A program made the translations under genes and the position numbers. A stretch of 64,000 nt of DNA from Tillus elongatus (Eukaryota > Arthropoda > Insecta > Coleoptera > Cleridae). Shown piece after piece: positions 25,986 to 60,049 of the stretch. Location of the stretch: the NCBI GenBank assembly GCA_964006375.1, contig OZ023268.1:85980858-86044857 (forward strand), given 5' to 3'. The notes under the pieces were generated by a model. It did no database searches. It worked only from the letters and a program-made list of their open reading frames with translations, and was not told where the DNA came from. Positions within the stretch are counted from its first letter, which is position 1, and each line of letters starts with the position of its first letter.

Positions 25986-27290
25986 CGTGTCACACCGATA
26001 ACTCAAAAAATAATGGGCCGATTTTGATAAAATTTTCTGAGTACAATTTTTTTGCAAGTGGCTTGGATAAGTTTGTTATCCAGGAAAATCGGCCCAGGTT
26101 TTCCCGGAAAATTTTGTGTTTTCTTTCGGAAACAAGAAAGGGCAACCAAATTTGGTATACGGATTTGGATTATAAATAGTGACCCACGTACCAAAATTTA
26201 GGTGGGTGAGTTGAAAGACAAAAAATTATAGGCATTAAAAAAATTGGATTTTCCTCAAAACGTCAAAGTCGCGATTTGAAACGTCAAAATTCGCAACATT
26301 TAGGCAAAAAACCTGAAATAAATACAGATTATGTAACAAAAATGTCGCAAGAAGAGTCTGCTGCAAACCTTTCAGTTTCAGCTTCAACCGCCATTGCATC
26401 AAATTTGGTCACCAGTATAACCTATATAGTAGAAACAATCTGCCATGTTTCATCAAATAACTGCATTCTTTAAAAATGTACAAAAATTTCCGAAAGTAAA
26501 CTGAAAGTGTTCCCGAAAAAACTGGTTTTTTGGCCAACCTCGTAGGTTAATAGGAACTTGAGCTATTCAAATTTGAAGCATTTAATGAAAATTCGCTGCC
26601 ATAACGCCCTCGTAGCGTCCCGCATTTCTTTTCTTACAGACATGCATTATATTTCGATGGAAAATGAAAAAAATGCAGTAACATAAGGCGTTCTCGATAA
26701 AAAAAAAGAAAAATTTGTATCACCAACGACTTATGGGTATAATAACGGACATATTGAGCTTTATTGTTTTTTTACGAAAATTCAACAAAAATTATATACA
26801 ATTAAACGATAAACTCTATAGTTAAGACTACTGTCAAAGCATCAGAGAAAGGGTCTATTTGAAACGAATTTTCTGGAAATATTTTAGTAAGATGAAGGAC
26901 AATGACGGTTGAAGCTAAGACTTCAGGCTTTGTAAAATATTCTTCTTGAGACATTGTCTTTCCATAGCTCGTATTAGGTTCAGGTTCTTTGCCTAACTGT
27001 TGCCAATTTTGACGTTTTAAATCGCGACTTTCACGTTTTGAGAAAAACCCCTATTTATTTTTCTTTAAATGCCTATAACTTTTTTGTCTCTTAACCTAGA
27101 GAACTAAATTTTGGTACGTAAGTTACCTATAATGATAAACCCGCCTACCAAATTGGGTTGCCCTTACTTTGTTATTTCCGGAGATATATTTTTTTTTCGA
27201 AATAAAACAAAATTTTTCGGGAAAACCTGGGCCGATTTTCCTGGCTAACAAACTTATCCAAGCCACTGGTAAAAGGTAGGTACTCAAAAA
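25984..27290. mobile_element. mosaic of family B (inverted), MITE A (partial) and family B (direct)
   Basis: 25984-26340 is family B in reverse (ACCGATAACTCAAAAAATAA, then GGAAAATCGGCCCAGGTTTT). A MITE A interior and right end follow (ACCAGTATAACCTATATAG, GCTGCCATAACG). 26770-27290 is family B in direct orientation again (CTATTTGAAACGAATTTTCTG, TTTTGACGTTTTAAATCGCG). The head-to-head order suggests nested or recombined copies. Confidence 0.65.
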
Positions 27291-28189
27291 TGGTTGAAGG
27301 CAAATATTACCTCAACTGTTTTTGGATGTGAATTTCATTAAATTATAAAATATTTAATAGTTTTCTGTGAAGAAAATATGTTTTTGGTGGGATGTACGGT
27401 TCTCGAGAAAAATCAGTTAGATAATTATGTTATATACTATAAATCGACGGTAACTTTTATGTGTGAATTTTTTCAATTAATTTAAAAAGACCCGATTTCA
27501 TTAAAGTTCATCGTCTGGTGTATTAGAATTTCTGAGGTTCAGAATTTTGTAAAAATTAAACTTAAAATTGAGTTTCATATCAGAGTTCAAGTCATGTCAA
27601 GTTTTATACCTTGTAGAGGGCTGTAGCTAGCTCCTGTACAGCTCTTTTAGACCAGGAGTCTGTAATGTGTGCGCTTAAATGGCCCTCCTCACACTGGACT
27701 GGATCAGGCGATACATTCAGTATTGCAATACCAATTTTCTCCATCCCATCTTCTCAGCCGCCGGATACAAAATCTGTATCTCGCACAGACATTTCTAAAA
27801 GGTTATATTCACCTCTTCAAACACGATTACTTTTTGGAATGGCAGGCGACCCTCTAATATTTATTTTATTCATTTAGTATAGTGGGCTGGTGAATCAGAA
27901 GATCGAAATTATTAATATGGATAGCATAATTTTGTATACCGACAACTTTATAGCTTAGCCATATAATTAAGATTAGTTAATAAAATCTGTCCATGAACGA
28001 TGCTGGGCGCTCGCTGTGACAAACAGTGTATTGAAAATTTGGACCGTAATCCAGTATCCCGGATACACGTATCTCTCATATGGTATCCTCGCCTGAAAGA
28101 GCTCTTGTGAAGCTTTTTTCTAAACTTGTTTATACGATTATTCTGTCTTAGTTTTGATCATAGAATACTTAGTTAAAATCAATATCACT
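27291..28189. other. AT-rich stretch, nothing recognised
   Basis: A less AT-rich patch at 27610-27880 has two overlapping open frames of 62-70 codons, but neither resembles a known protein and no splice context stands out. Confidence 0.4.
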
Positions 28190-28195
28190 ATTTTT

Positions 28196-28266
28196 TTTCT
28201 CCCTCAGGGCTCGTCCGCGGCTTTACCGCCCCGATAGCACTGCAACCTTTAGCTTATTGTGCATGC
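28196..28266 (+). repeat. GC-rich 70-base shared block, copy 1
   Basis: Matches 30783-30853 closely (TACCGCCCCGATAGCACTGC, TTTAGCTTATTGTGCAT). Flanks of the two copies are unrelated. Confidence 0.7.
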
Positions 28267-28269
28267 CCT

Positions 28270-29980
28270 TAGTCTCATATTTGTATTCTATGGCCTGCTA
28301 ATTGAAAATATGAGAGTTTTGTTTTCTATAAAATGTAACTCAATTTTACCTTGATTTACACTTATAGACACCAGCTGGAGGATCTTTATGCAATATAATA
28401 ATTTTAAATGAAATTTCAAAAAGGATAAATACAAGTTACAAACTGTTCTCTAATATTTTATGGCATATGATATAATTTTCAAAATGGGTTTTCTCGAAAA
28501 TCGGGCACCCTATCGAAGTGAAACACGAGCACATTATCTTCTTCGGAAACTGTCAAATTTTATAATTCATTATTAAAATATGTTTCAAGTGATAAATGTT
28601 AATAGGCACATCTAAATAAAGGCATATTAAGAGAGCAGAAAGTAGGCCTATGGGACAAATGTTTCCTGCAAACAGTACCTTGAGGACAATTAATCAATGC
28701 CACTTTTTAAGCTTTTTTAGTTTTTTTTAATATAAACTAGACAGTTTAACTTTGACTTAATAACAAGAAACTGCAAGGTTAATAGTATTATAATTCTTAG
28801 AGTCTTTTCAGAAAAATTCAGATAAAATACAATAAAATATGGTTTCCAAAGAAAAATAATCTGTTTTACTCAGATCTCCACTCTGATACCAAATACGTGT
28901 TCCAATAAATATTAAACAGTGATCAATTTGAAGTGACTCATGTCAATTAGTATTGTTAATAAAACTAACTAAAAAAATTTACTACTTATTAAGTCTCTCA
29001 ATACAAATTTCAATGCAGTTATAAGAATATTACGTAGTCAAATAATTATTCTATCGAAAGATATAAGTACATATTTTGAAAAAGTTGCTCTGAATTTTTT
29101 TTCCTGGGCATGTTATTAATTCTTTAAGTATTTAGCCACAGTGGTCTATATGGCTCTAAACTTAAAACGAACATTTTTTTCTTATCCAAAAAGACACAAC
29201 ATGCACACACACGCACACACAGGCACGCATGTGTGCAGAGACGTATTTATATGCATTCCCATAAATATGTTTAAAGAATAGTGACATATAGTTACACGTA
29301 CATTTATTTTATATATTTTATATTTTTAATATAGTACAATTTTCGGAGTGTGTTTGTGACTGATTAAAAAACACACAAAAAAGGGCTACATTCATGTGAT
29401 CAATATTTCTAAAATGACAAATACCAACCACCTGGCACTTTTACTTCCTAGAAAATCGTCACTTATTTCACGTAGTTTCATTCTAATACTATACTATGAT
29501 ATAAAATATTTACACATTTCATTAGCTGCTTATTTTAGCAAAATACTTCTCTAGAAATTGTATATTTAGGATAGAAATTCCTACGAATTTATTTCTTTTT
29601 TTTACTTTACTCGCTTTTCCGGTCAATTTCACTGCCTGTAGACCTCTCTAAGTCTATTGAAATTGTTTTTGGAACCCCAAACAAGACCAAATGTATTTAT
29701 TTGCTGTATTACTTGGAAAAGAGAAGTGATACCAAAAAGTCATCTCTTATCCCCGGTTGCACAAAGTTTTGTCCAACAATCATCAACTAATAAAACAATA
29801 AAATTAATGATGATTATTAGTTTTTTTGCACCAAAAAATATGTTCTTGGTTAATAAACAATTTTTCACAGAATTAAACAAGAACACACTTGTTTTTGTGC
29901 AACATAAGTAATAATCAGTGAGTAATGAATTGTAACTACCAATTACCTGATTATTGTTTATCAAAGCTGTCTGACATTAG
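28270..29980. other. AT-rich stretch, nothing recognised
   Basis: A CA-rich run (ACACACACGCACACACAGGC) lies near 29205. The rest shows no gene or window-internal repeat. Confidence 0.45.
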
Positions 29981-29982
29981 TA

Positions 29983-30320
29983 GCCTCAGTGCCATAACGG
30001 ATAGAGCATGAGCCGTTGTGCAAAAGGATTGGATTCGACATCCGGGCGTGCTGAGGCGAGGAACAAATTTATTACCAAAAAACATTACAGCACAAACTAT
30101 AGTTTTACATCTCCCGAAGCACCATAGTGTTTCAGCAAGCTGAATGTGAGCATACTCCGTTCTTCGGAGGTGACTTAAAGCCTTCAGACCCGTGTCCATG
30201 CCATGTTGGCACCTCCCTATCCTCGTTACAAAAAGAAAGGAGTTTGGCAAAATTTACAGGTTGGTGAGGTGAAACTCTTCCCTGTTGTTGGTGATTGGCC
30301 ATAGTCGCGGAAAGAGACCG
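29983..30320 (+). mobile_element. tRNA-headed SINE, copy 1
   Basis: The head has GCCTCAG at its start and CTGAGGC about 70 bases on, a possible 7-pair acceptor stem, with GGATTCGACATCC as B box. Five extra bases between T stem and acceptor show it is not a working tRNA. The body (CCCGTGTCCATGCCATGTTG, then GGCAAAATTTACAGG, then GTGAGGTGAAACT) matches the SINE at 52997-53316, whose head differs. Confidence 0.65.
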
Positions 30321-30782
30321 CCGGTAGGTAAATCCAAAATACACAACACAACTGTGCATTAGTCTATTAGGAATCCTAATCATATAGTAATAAATTGCAT
30401 GAAATTATACATCTTGAACTTTTCTAGTAAATTACTGTATCAACATTTTCCCAAACTTATTAGGAAAAAATCCACATAGAAATATACTTGACACATAAAA
30501 ATATTTTAGAAAATAATTTAAATGATACGCATTAAGTGGAAGTTTATTTTTCACAGGGTGATGATAAGATACTTCAACGATAAAATCATCAAAAACGTTT
30601 GCATGATTAGAAAACAATTTCTTATATTAATTTCATTATTATCGTCTGACCACATCAAAAATTGAATTTCATCTTTTGGAGAAATAGCGATACGTTTCCG
30701 GCGATGTAAAAAGTGAGTATAATAAAAAATGACGCTGGGTATCTCTTTGTCCACATTTTCATTGATTTTATGTAAACAGGTT

Positions 30783-30853
30783 TTTTCCCTTAGAGCTCGT
30801 TCGCGTCTTTGCCGCCCCGATAGCACCGCAGCCTTTGGCTTATTGTGCATATG
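30783..30853 (+). repeat. GC-rich 70-base shared block, copy 2
   Basis: Same orientation as 28196-28266, starting CCCTTAGAGCTCGTTCGCG and ending GCTTATTGTGCAT. Confidence 0.7.
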
Positions 30854-30859
30854 TGAACA

Positions 30860-32110
30860 GGTACTACCCGATATTATCTATGATATCTCTCTTGGAGATC
30901 ATAATATTTATCATACATATATAAGTTTTCTGAAATATCCAATTACCATTTTTATAACTATAGCTTTTTTAAGTAATACTTAATAATCATTATATAAGAA
31001 CTGGTCTTGCGAATACATTTTGCTTAATATTATACATATTACTTACACATATAAAGTTACAGGGAGTAAAATATTTTCCATTGCGGGTAAAAATGATGAA
31101 CATCGGCAACACAGCGGAATGCCAGGTACATGTATTATAGATTGTTCAGTTGGCCTGTAATATGAAAGGATGCTTGATGCTATATTCTTGTAATGTAAAA
31201 TTATTTAATACAAATTTCTTTTACCACGCTATTAGTGTACTAGGCATTTCTCGATACAACTTCAGTTACATCCTACACAGTATGCTGTACCACATCTGTT
31301 TCTCTCTCGTATTATCTGTTTACAATAGAACGCATTTAGTGTATATTTCTCTGTCTAGAAGAATATTGTGATAGAATGTTGCCTGTAATAGATCTTTCCG
31401 GTATTAGCAATTCTCGTTTGGCATCAATATTATGCTAGGCAAATATTTTAACAGTGGACGAAGTTAGTACCCGTATCCCGTACAATCACATTTCGGTAGG
31501 ATGGCTTGCAGTTGAAATAAATATACATTACAATATATTTGTCGGTATTACACATTATTTTAATATCTCTTTCCTGTACTATATCCTTCTTTTATGATAA
31601 ATTCTGTGGACCCATCTGAAAATGCCATCAATACTTGAGTATATGACTCAACTATCCACCACTTAGTTCGATAAAGCCGCTTCTCACCCAAATGCTCTAC
31701 ACAGTAGTGCCACCGACTAGAATGAGCAACTTCCGATAAAGCATAAGCGTTCAAAACTTATTTTTTTAAAAACCGCATTGGTGTCACTGATATGACGAAC
31801 TGATGGGACCCAATAAAGTTGAAACCAGTGTTTTCTTTGGCGACGGCTTTACACCACATCTAGCTGAATATTTTAATTATTATGTTGTATACTTATACAA
31901 ATTCATATCAAGAGAGTTGGCATCTCAAGCCATTAGCACGATTTTAGCCGATCTATTTATTACATCAGTTTTTTCTACATTAATTTATAGCTGGGTAGAA
32001 AATAGATCTCTTGGACCATGCCACGAGTGCGCCTTAAGTATTAGGTATTTCATTGTATTGCTTATTATTTCCTTCTAGTTAAAACCTGAAATATATATAT
32101 TAGAAATAAA
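30860..32110. other. AT-rich stretch, no supported gene
   Basis: Open frames at 31560-31754 (minus) and 31803-32078 (plus) show no family resemblance. They lie just downstream of the paralog 2 poly(A) signal. Confidence 0.4.
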
Positions 32111-32125
32111 ACAAGTATTATAAAG

Positions 32126-32135
32126 AATTTTATTT
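32126..32135 (-). promoter_or_regulatory. poly(A) signal of paralog 2
   Basis: AATAAATAAA on the minus strand about 100 bases downstream of the paralog 2 stop codon. Confidence 0.6.
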
Positions 32136-32231
32136 ATTTGAATTAAATCTTTATATTATTGTACTAAATTCTTTTACATTTATGTAGTGAAGAAACGTTA
32201 ATTACAAACTAATTTACACTTAAGGGATGTT

Positions 32232-52555
<20,324 letters not shown>

Positions 52556-52689
52556 CTGTAATAAAACAAAACACACAATTTATTTTCTGCAAGTGAGACA
52601 TAAATCCCGTTAAATTAAGTATGTAAAATGTTTACAACAATTATGTACCTAAAAGTGTTTTGGAAACAATGAAATAAAATGTGACCATA

Positions 52690-52850
52690 TCACATACAGG
52701 GTGAGTCATTAGTGCGAGGAAATCCATTTACGACTTTATAGTCAGAAATTAAAAAAAATAGTGCTGCAAATTGAATCATAACTTCCACATAGCTGTGATA
52801 ATCTATTCTCCTCAGAAATATATCCTCATTAAATTAATTCAGGGTCCATG
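52690..52850. other. stretch upstream of paralog 2, start exon not found
   Basis: A candidate donor AGGTACAT near 52650 has no in-frame Met before a stop. CAGGGTGAGTCATTAGTGCG near 52697 looks like another transposon end. Confidence 0.4.
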
Positions 52851-53900
52851 ACTTCATCACAAAGAAAATATCTGTATTCCTGTACTCATAAACTTCTGAA
52901 ACGTTATATTACACGAGTTTTAACGAAAAAATGTCAATTTTCACCAAGTCATCACCCAATTATCCGCTACCTCCTGAAGCAATCTTACTCAAAAACGTGT
53001 GTGTGTTTTGTTTCTTTAACGTCGCCAGGGAGCAGTTTCACCTCACTATCCTGGAAATTTTGCCGAACCCCTGCCTTTCTGTAAGGAGGGTAGGGATCTT
53101 TAACGTGCCCAACATCGCATGGACACGAGACCGACGGCTTTACGCCCCCTACGAAGGGCGGAACATGCCGACATTAAACTTGCTCAAATACAATGCCACA
53201 ACCTCGGTTGATGTTAATGTTAGAGTATGTACTGAAAAGTAAAAGGAGAACCCTGGGATCGAACCCAGTACCCCTCGGTTCAGAGGCACACGTTCTTACC
53301 ACTGAACAGCCGAGGGTCTTACCCAAAAACAATTCGAAGCGTTCGCTTGTCGGGTGCTAACTGGATACCAAATTTGAAGATTGTGTCTCAATTCGTTCGA
53401 AAGTTATTGCGCCTATTAACAAGCAGACTTACAGACCGACCAACCGACAGACAAAAAAAATTCGTTCCAAAATCAACCTTTCTATATGTTTTGAGACTTT
53501 TTACGTCGTTTTGGCAAAAAATAATTCGAAATTTCTGTCGCAATTTCACCCCGCACATTCAACCTCTAATTTAATTTCAGCACAGAATTGATGAAATTAA
53601 AAGTTTTCTAATAAACAAACGCTAAGTTTCAACGAAAAAAGGCAATTATCACCAAATCCCCCCATTCATCCCCTACCCCCTCGAGCGGTTTTACCCAAAC
53701 GCAATCCGAACCGTTCGTTTGTCGGGCGTTAACTGTATACCAAATTTGAAAACGATATCTCAATTCGTTCTAAAGTTATCGTGGCTACAAACAAACAGAG
53801 TTTTGACACTTTTTACGGCGTTTAAGCGAAAAAAAAACTTGAAATTTTTGTCACCGATGTGATGCTTCCACACGTGACGATGTGGAAGTAAAATGTTCTC
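52850..53900. repeat. repeat D, two direct copies
   Basis: Copy 1 (52850-52982 plus 53317-53580) and copy 2 (53585-53890) share GTTCGCTTGTCGGG or GTTCGTTTGTCGGG, ATACCAAATTTGAA, ATCTCAATTCGTTC and TTTTTACGTCGTTTTGGC or its variant. A third diverged copy is at 38690-38900. Origin unknown. Copy 1 is split by the SINE. Confidence 0.65.
52997..53316 (-). mobile_element. tRNA-headed SINE with 14-base target duplication, copy 2
   Basis: Flanked by TCTTACTCAAAAAC (52983-52996) and TCTTACCCAAAAAC (53317-53330). The minus strand starts CCCTCGGCTGTTCAGTGGTA (A box) and has CTGGGTTCGATCCCAG (B box and T stem). A CTCTGAA loop gives a CTG anticodon, so a Gln-type tRNA origin is possible. The body (CTCGTGTCCATGCGATGTTG, GTGAGGTGAAACT) matches 29983-30320 and ends in a CA-rich tail. 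It interrupts repeat D. Confidence 0.85.
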
Positions 53901-54956
53901 TAGGTAAAAATTGAAGCATACAAGGTGTAACTGAATTGTTTGGACAAACTTCGGGAGGTGATAGAACTTGAGAAATTAAAGTGGGTAAGTCATATAAAAA
54001 AATTGAAAAAAAAAGCGTTTCCTTACTGAGATACGAAGTGTTGAAATTTACAAAAAAGTTAACGCTTTAATTGATAGATTAACAATGGTTTATTCACATT
54101 TCTTTAAGCTTGTGTCCAGGATGGTAATAAATATTGCTTTTTCACTGAATAACTTTGGCTTTCCGGTGGATTGTTTCGAATTACGTCAGCTCATCAAGCA
54201 ATAGGTACTTAACCCTTTGATGACTAAGTGGTTATCGCTAGAAACCACATATCTAAAGTTATGCATCTACTGTATGAGTGGTTTTTGCCGTTAACCACAC
54301 TGTGTAATAATGGCTTGCCTAACTTGTAAAAGAGTTACTGGGAAACGTTGTCCCGTTCAGACGAGTATTTATGTTAGTTCTCGCTTGCCAATTTAATTGT
54401 CTGAATGTGTTCGCTGTGAAGTAAAAGGCTAATATTTTTCATAAAAGTGAATATATTTTCACATAATGGCTGGTAAGTATTTAGATTACATCCATTAGTA
54501 CAGGCAATAGAGAATTTGTTTCTGCATTAAATTACAGGAGTTTTTTTTATACATAGGTTCAGAATGACGTACTGAATATAAAAACACAAAATCCTTACAA
54601 ATAAGGAGGCCGGAAGTGCCGCCATTTTGAGAAAAACCGTTTTGGTCTATATCTCCGTAACTGTGCACTTTAGGCCAAAAATGGTAATGACCTTTATTGT
54701 AGATAATTGCATTTCTCATCTTTTATGAAAAATAATTTTTTTTGTATCACAAACATTTCTCATGTTTTTTGTTCAATAATTTTTTTTGTATCACTCACCG
54801 TTTACAACTTATACGACTATTAGCATTCATTTATTGACTTTTTTACCTATATCTTTGTTAATAATTGTTTAAAAAATAAAATGCTTATAACTTAACTTTT
54901 CAATCGACAAATTTCCTACAATTTTTACTTGAAACTTTTTTTTCTAAAATTATTAT

Positions 54957-55645
<689 letters not shown>

Positions 55646-56322
55646 CGATTGAAAAGTGCAACATTTAACGCGTTATAACTTTGAAAATATTGATTTTAGA
55701 AAAAAAAGTTTTTGTAAAAATTGTAGGAAATTTGTCGATTGAAAAGTTAAGTTATAAGCATTTTATTGTTTAAACAATCATTAACAAGGATATAGGTAAA
55801 AAAGTCAATAAATGAATGCTAATAGTCGTATAAGTTGTAAACGGTGAGTGATACAAAAAAAAATATTTTTCATAAAAGATGAGAAATGCAATTATATACA
55901 ATAAAGATCATTACCATTTTTGACCTAAAGTGCACGGTTACGGAGATATAGACCGAAACGGTTTTTCTCAAAATGGCGGCACTTCCGGCCTCCTAATTTG
56001 TAAGGATTTTGTGTTTTTATATTCAGTACGTCATTCTGAACCTATGTATAAAAAAACAACTCCTGTAATTTAGTGCATTATGGACAAGAGTAACGGGCTC
56101 CTCTATTGCCTGTACTACATATATTTCATAAAAATATTGATCACATAAAATTTTGCTTTTTCATTTCTGTAATTACACTTTCTTTGTTGTGGTTATTACT
56201 GTTAACCACTAGGACTTTGGTAATATTTTCTAAAAATGTTCAGTTTTCGTTACGGTTAATTTTTTTGCATTATTTCTTCACGTTAATTTTCTTTTCTACG
56301 TTCCAAGAATAAATGGTCGTTT

Positions 56323-57958
56323 TTGGAGCTTGAAGCTATGTGTCAATCCGAGTTTATTGCCTTTTTGGATGACATACCTAGTGATTGCGAGTCCACTGCA
56401 TCGGGCATAGAAAATGTTATTGCAGATGAAATCAGTATTGATTATGCAATTATCAATCAAAGAAGCGACATTTTTAATTTAGAAGATATACCAATAGTTT
56501 TCGCGATTGACGTTGATGTATCAGAAGAATGGGGCAGTGAAGATGAGTTGCCACTAGAAGTTATTCGCCAAGAAGAATTGAGAAAGAATTCAGTTACTTG
56601 TTCCAACCACTTTTCTCATGTAACTCGAGTAAATCCTTTCTGGCGGAGGCAGGGCTAAATGTTCCCGAAAACATAGAAACACCCACTGACATATTCAGTT
56701 ACCTGTTTCCAGATAGCATCATTTCTGATATGGTTTTCCAGACAAATTTGTACGCATCGCAAAAAAATGGCGGGGGAATGACTTTGTTCCGACCACTAAC
56801 ACTGAAATGAAATCATTTTTGGGCGTAAACATGCTAATGAGTCTTAAAAAAATGCCAAGTTACAAAGACTATTGGTCCTCTAGAGAAGAGATTCGAGACC
56901 ATTTTATAAGCCCTGTATTATCACGTGACAGATTCACTTGGCTTTTCAGTAATATCCACATAAACGATAATTCAGTCCAACCAAAGCGAGGTGAGCCAAA
57001 CTATGACAAATTATACAAAATAAGGCCATTAATTTCGAAATTGGCAGAAATATTTCGTTCTGCTCTCAGTGAGTGAGTTTCAATCAATTGATGAGTCTAT
57101 GATCAGGTTTTAAGGTAGAAGTAGTCTCCGCCAGTATATGCCAATAAAGCCTACGAAAAAAAGTTACAAGGTCTGGATTTGGGCTTACTCCACAGGATAT
57201 GCTTCCGAATTCCAATCCAAATTTATACTGGCAAAGTTGATGCTGATGTTGAAAAAAATTTGGGTAACCGTGTTGTAAGAGATCTATCTAACTAGAGCTT
57301 TAATTGACAAACATCATAAGGTATTCTTCGATAATTATTTCAACTCTGGAGAGTGTCCACAGATGGATTGGCAGCTTTAAAGTGGATGGATCGCCGGAGT
57401 GTTTTGTTTTTGGGAAATTATCATGACCCGAGTATCATGGAAGTTGCGACCAGAAAAACAAGAAATGGTACAACCGAGAGTATTCCATGTCCCGTTATGG
57501 TCAAACACTATAACAAGCATATGGGATACGTTGATCGATCTGACATGTTGAAAAGTTTATACGAAATAGATCGAAAGTCTCACAAATGGTTTCACCGTAT
57601 CTTTTTTTATTTTATCGACGCATGTGTTGTGAATGCATTCATTTTGTTTCAGCAGAGAAGTAACTCCAAATGTATTACACTGAAACAGTTTCGTCTATCT
57701 GTTGCACGAGGACTGATAGGCGCCGTAAAGAGTAAAAATCCATCCGATTTTGACCAGAATAGATTTAAAAAATATATTCCTGTTGAGGTACATCACGACC
57801 AAAGCTCACACATGCCAATTAGAAGTAGATCCTTAAGATATGCTAATTGTAGTACTTCAAAGGATGTTCATCGAACTATATGGAAATGTTCTACATTCAA
57901 CGTCGGTCTATGCCTGAATAAATACAGAAATTACTTTTTAAATTTTCACAAAAAATAG
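56323..57958 (+). pseudogene. piggyBac transposase
   Basis: Order: acidic N-terminus (MCQSEFIAFLDDIPSDCEST), then LFPDSIISDMVFQTNLYAS, then FLGVNMLMSLKKMPSYKDYW. SIDESMIRFKGR-type text (57090, first Asp) follows, then KVFFDNYFNSG (57320, second Asp), then MGYVDRSDMLKSLYEIDRKS (57535, third Asp). The C-terminus is Cys/His-rich (YANCSTSKDVH, WKCSTFNVGLCLNK), the usual zinc-binding end. Shifts near 56650, 56810, 57075 and 57290 kill it. ATGGCTG followed by GTAAGT at 54466 could be an old first exon and donor, but no matching in-frame acceptor was found. Confidence 0.88.
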
Positions 57959-58125
57959 TTACCATGTCCTACTGGTTACTGCCAGTAACCACATCCTGTA
58001 GGATAATCCAGGATATCTGTTAACTTCTAGTATATTTTTTGTAATACATTGGTAATAAATAAGCTTAGTTTTTCACAAATTTGCTTTTTAATTTATATTT
58101 TTTCTTTCCGACCTCAAAGGGTTAA

Positions 58126-59280
58126 ATCGATGTGGTAGAATTGTATGAGCATTTAATAACAATACCCCTGGTCGTGACTGGACGAGAAATTTTCCGAAGC
58201 ATAATCGTATTCTTCCGAAGCGTTCCGCCAAGATTACTAACAGAAATAAAGCTTCAATCCCCGTGGAGACTATTCGAAATTTTATTTCAAATAAAGACGA
58301 GGAATTAAGAAATGTTCCGGCAACACACATCTGGAACTTTGATGAAACAAATATCACTGACAATGTAGGGCAGGGAAAGGTCATCGTGAAGAAAGGGTGC
58401 AAATATCCGGAAACATTTATAAATGCATCTAAAGCATCAATTTCACTGGTGTTCTCAGGAAGCGCAGCATGTGAGCTTCTTGCGCAATCTGTGGTTTATA
58501 AATCAAACCACATGTGGTCAAAGTGGACGGAAAATGGACCTACTGGTTGTCGATTAAATAATAGCCCAAGTGTTTGGTTTGACGCTTTGGTGTTCACAGA
58601 CTGCTTCGAGAGTCAGATGTTGCGGAGGTTTAAAAAACTTAATGGGGAAAATGGTTCTGCTCTGTGACAACCTATCGTCCCAATTATAGTCTCAATACTA
58701 AAGTTCTGTCGCAAGAATGCATTATCACTGCTGTATGATGTGCCGCCCGCCAAACAGTACCCGCCTGACCCAGTCACTCGATGTTGCATTCTTCAGCCCT
58801 ATGAATGGCGAAAAGTACTGTCCGAATAAAAAGAAAGTGCCGATGGAGTTAGGAACACCAACATTCAAAAGCAACATTTTCCACTATTGTTAAAAAAAGG
58901 CTCATGGCTTCAAATACTGCAGAGAACATGAAAACTGGATTAAGGAAGTGTGGAATAGTGCCGTTGAATCCTGAACCCATCCTGGCTCGATTTCCCGGAA
59001 GCCAATCTATTTCAGTAGATGTTCAACAGGATATTCAAGTTTATTTTGTTTAAACACGTAAACAAAAGAGACCAGTGTACAAATCACATCAAGGTTAGAA
59101 GAAATAAAATGGGCATACTCGCAGGTAAAAGAGTTTGTGATGCTGTGGCAGCCGAAAAATCTGATAATCAAGAGTTTAAGAGCGAGGAAAATGTGTATGC
59201 TGGAAAAAACAGCTCTCTTCCGGAGCTTAATGACGATTCTTCAGAAGACTGTGACCCTCAAAGTGAGGAAAAATAAATGG
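58126..59280 (+). pseudogene. pogo/jerky-type transposase, C-terminal two-thirds
   Basis: DDE-1 family transposase. ATHIWNFDETNITDNVGQGK (58330) carries the first Asp; FDALVFTDCFESQMLRRFK (58590) precedes a broken LCDNLSS region (second Asp, near 58665). QSLDVAFFSPMNGEKYC-type text (58770) holds the third. A C-terminal acidic tail SSLPELNDDSSEDCDPQSEE ends at 59276. Frameshifts near 58660, 58730 and 58830. The 5' part is on the other side of the piggyBac insertion. Inactive. Confidence 0.82.
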
Positions 59281-59640
59281 ACAGGGATAGTCAATTCATT
59301 GCTGACAATTGCTCATTATCGTGTGGTTCAAAAACTTAAGGGACCTCCTTAAAATGCCTTATGTTCTCAAGGTAGGCAAATATGTTCTGTTTTCAGACGA
59401 AGGTGATATATATCCCGGCCAGGTTACTCACTTTAATAACACACGTCACTGAAATCCTGGATATCTCCAGAAAAAACGATGAGCTCAATTATCCATGGAA
59501 GGATGTGTTGGGGTGCATTAAACCACCCGAAAAAGTTTCCCGGGGGGCTTCGATGCTGTCCCAGAGTTTAGCCAGAAATAGTGGACGTAGAATATCTTTA
59601 TTTATGATATTTACTGCTTTGAGAGAATAAAGTCTTTTTT

Positions 59641-59985
59641 TTTTTAATTTAAAATGTTTGATGACCCTTTTATTTTTGATATTCCTTGCTATATTTATGA
59701 ACTCAAGGCATTAAACAAAAACAAACAAAAATCAATATTTCTTTGCCTCTGAATTTCCTCTGGTGCAACGTCAATTACACAGCACCTATTAATACTTTGC
59801 TATAAGATTTTTTCCGTGGCTTCACAAGTGCTTGTCTTTTCCCTACAACCGATTTCAAACTTTCAACCATCAACTATAAAACTTTGTTATTTAATTTTAT
59901 TATTAATTTAATTATATCATTTTTACGGCATCGACAAGCAAAGGAACATTTTGTTTGTGAAGCCACAGAAAAAGTATCTACATCT
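59641..59985. other. AT-rich stretch, nothing recognised
   Basis: GGCTTCACAAGTGCTTGT near 59820 and TTGTTTGTGAAGCCAC near 59955 are a short inverted pair around this stretch; no gene. Confidence 0.45.
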
Positions 59986-60049
59986 CTATTTAGATCAGAT
60001 TGTATACTTTTTATTTATTTTATTAACAAATTTTTATGTACAAAATGTT

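Noticed and set aside
27610..27880. Candidate exon with higher G+C
   Set aside because: Both open frames lack recognisable motifs and the stretch has no paired splice sites.
29983..30060. Functional tRNA with GCCTCAG/CTGAGGC acceptor stem
   Set aside because: Five extra bases lie between the T arm and the 3' acceptor strand, and the downstream body matches a second SINE.
31560..32078. Possible small genes on both strands
   Set aside because: No similarity, no consistent splice sites, and they overlap the 3' flank of paralog 2.
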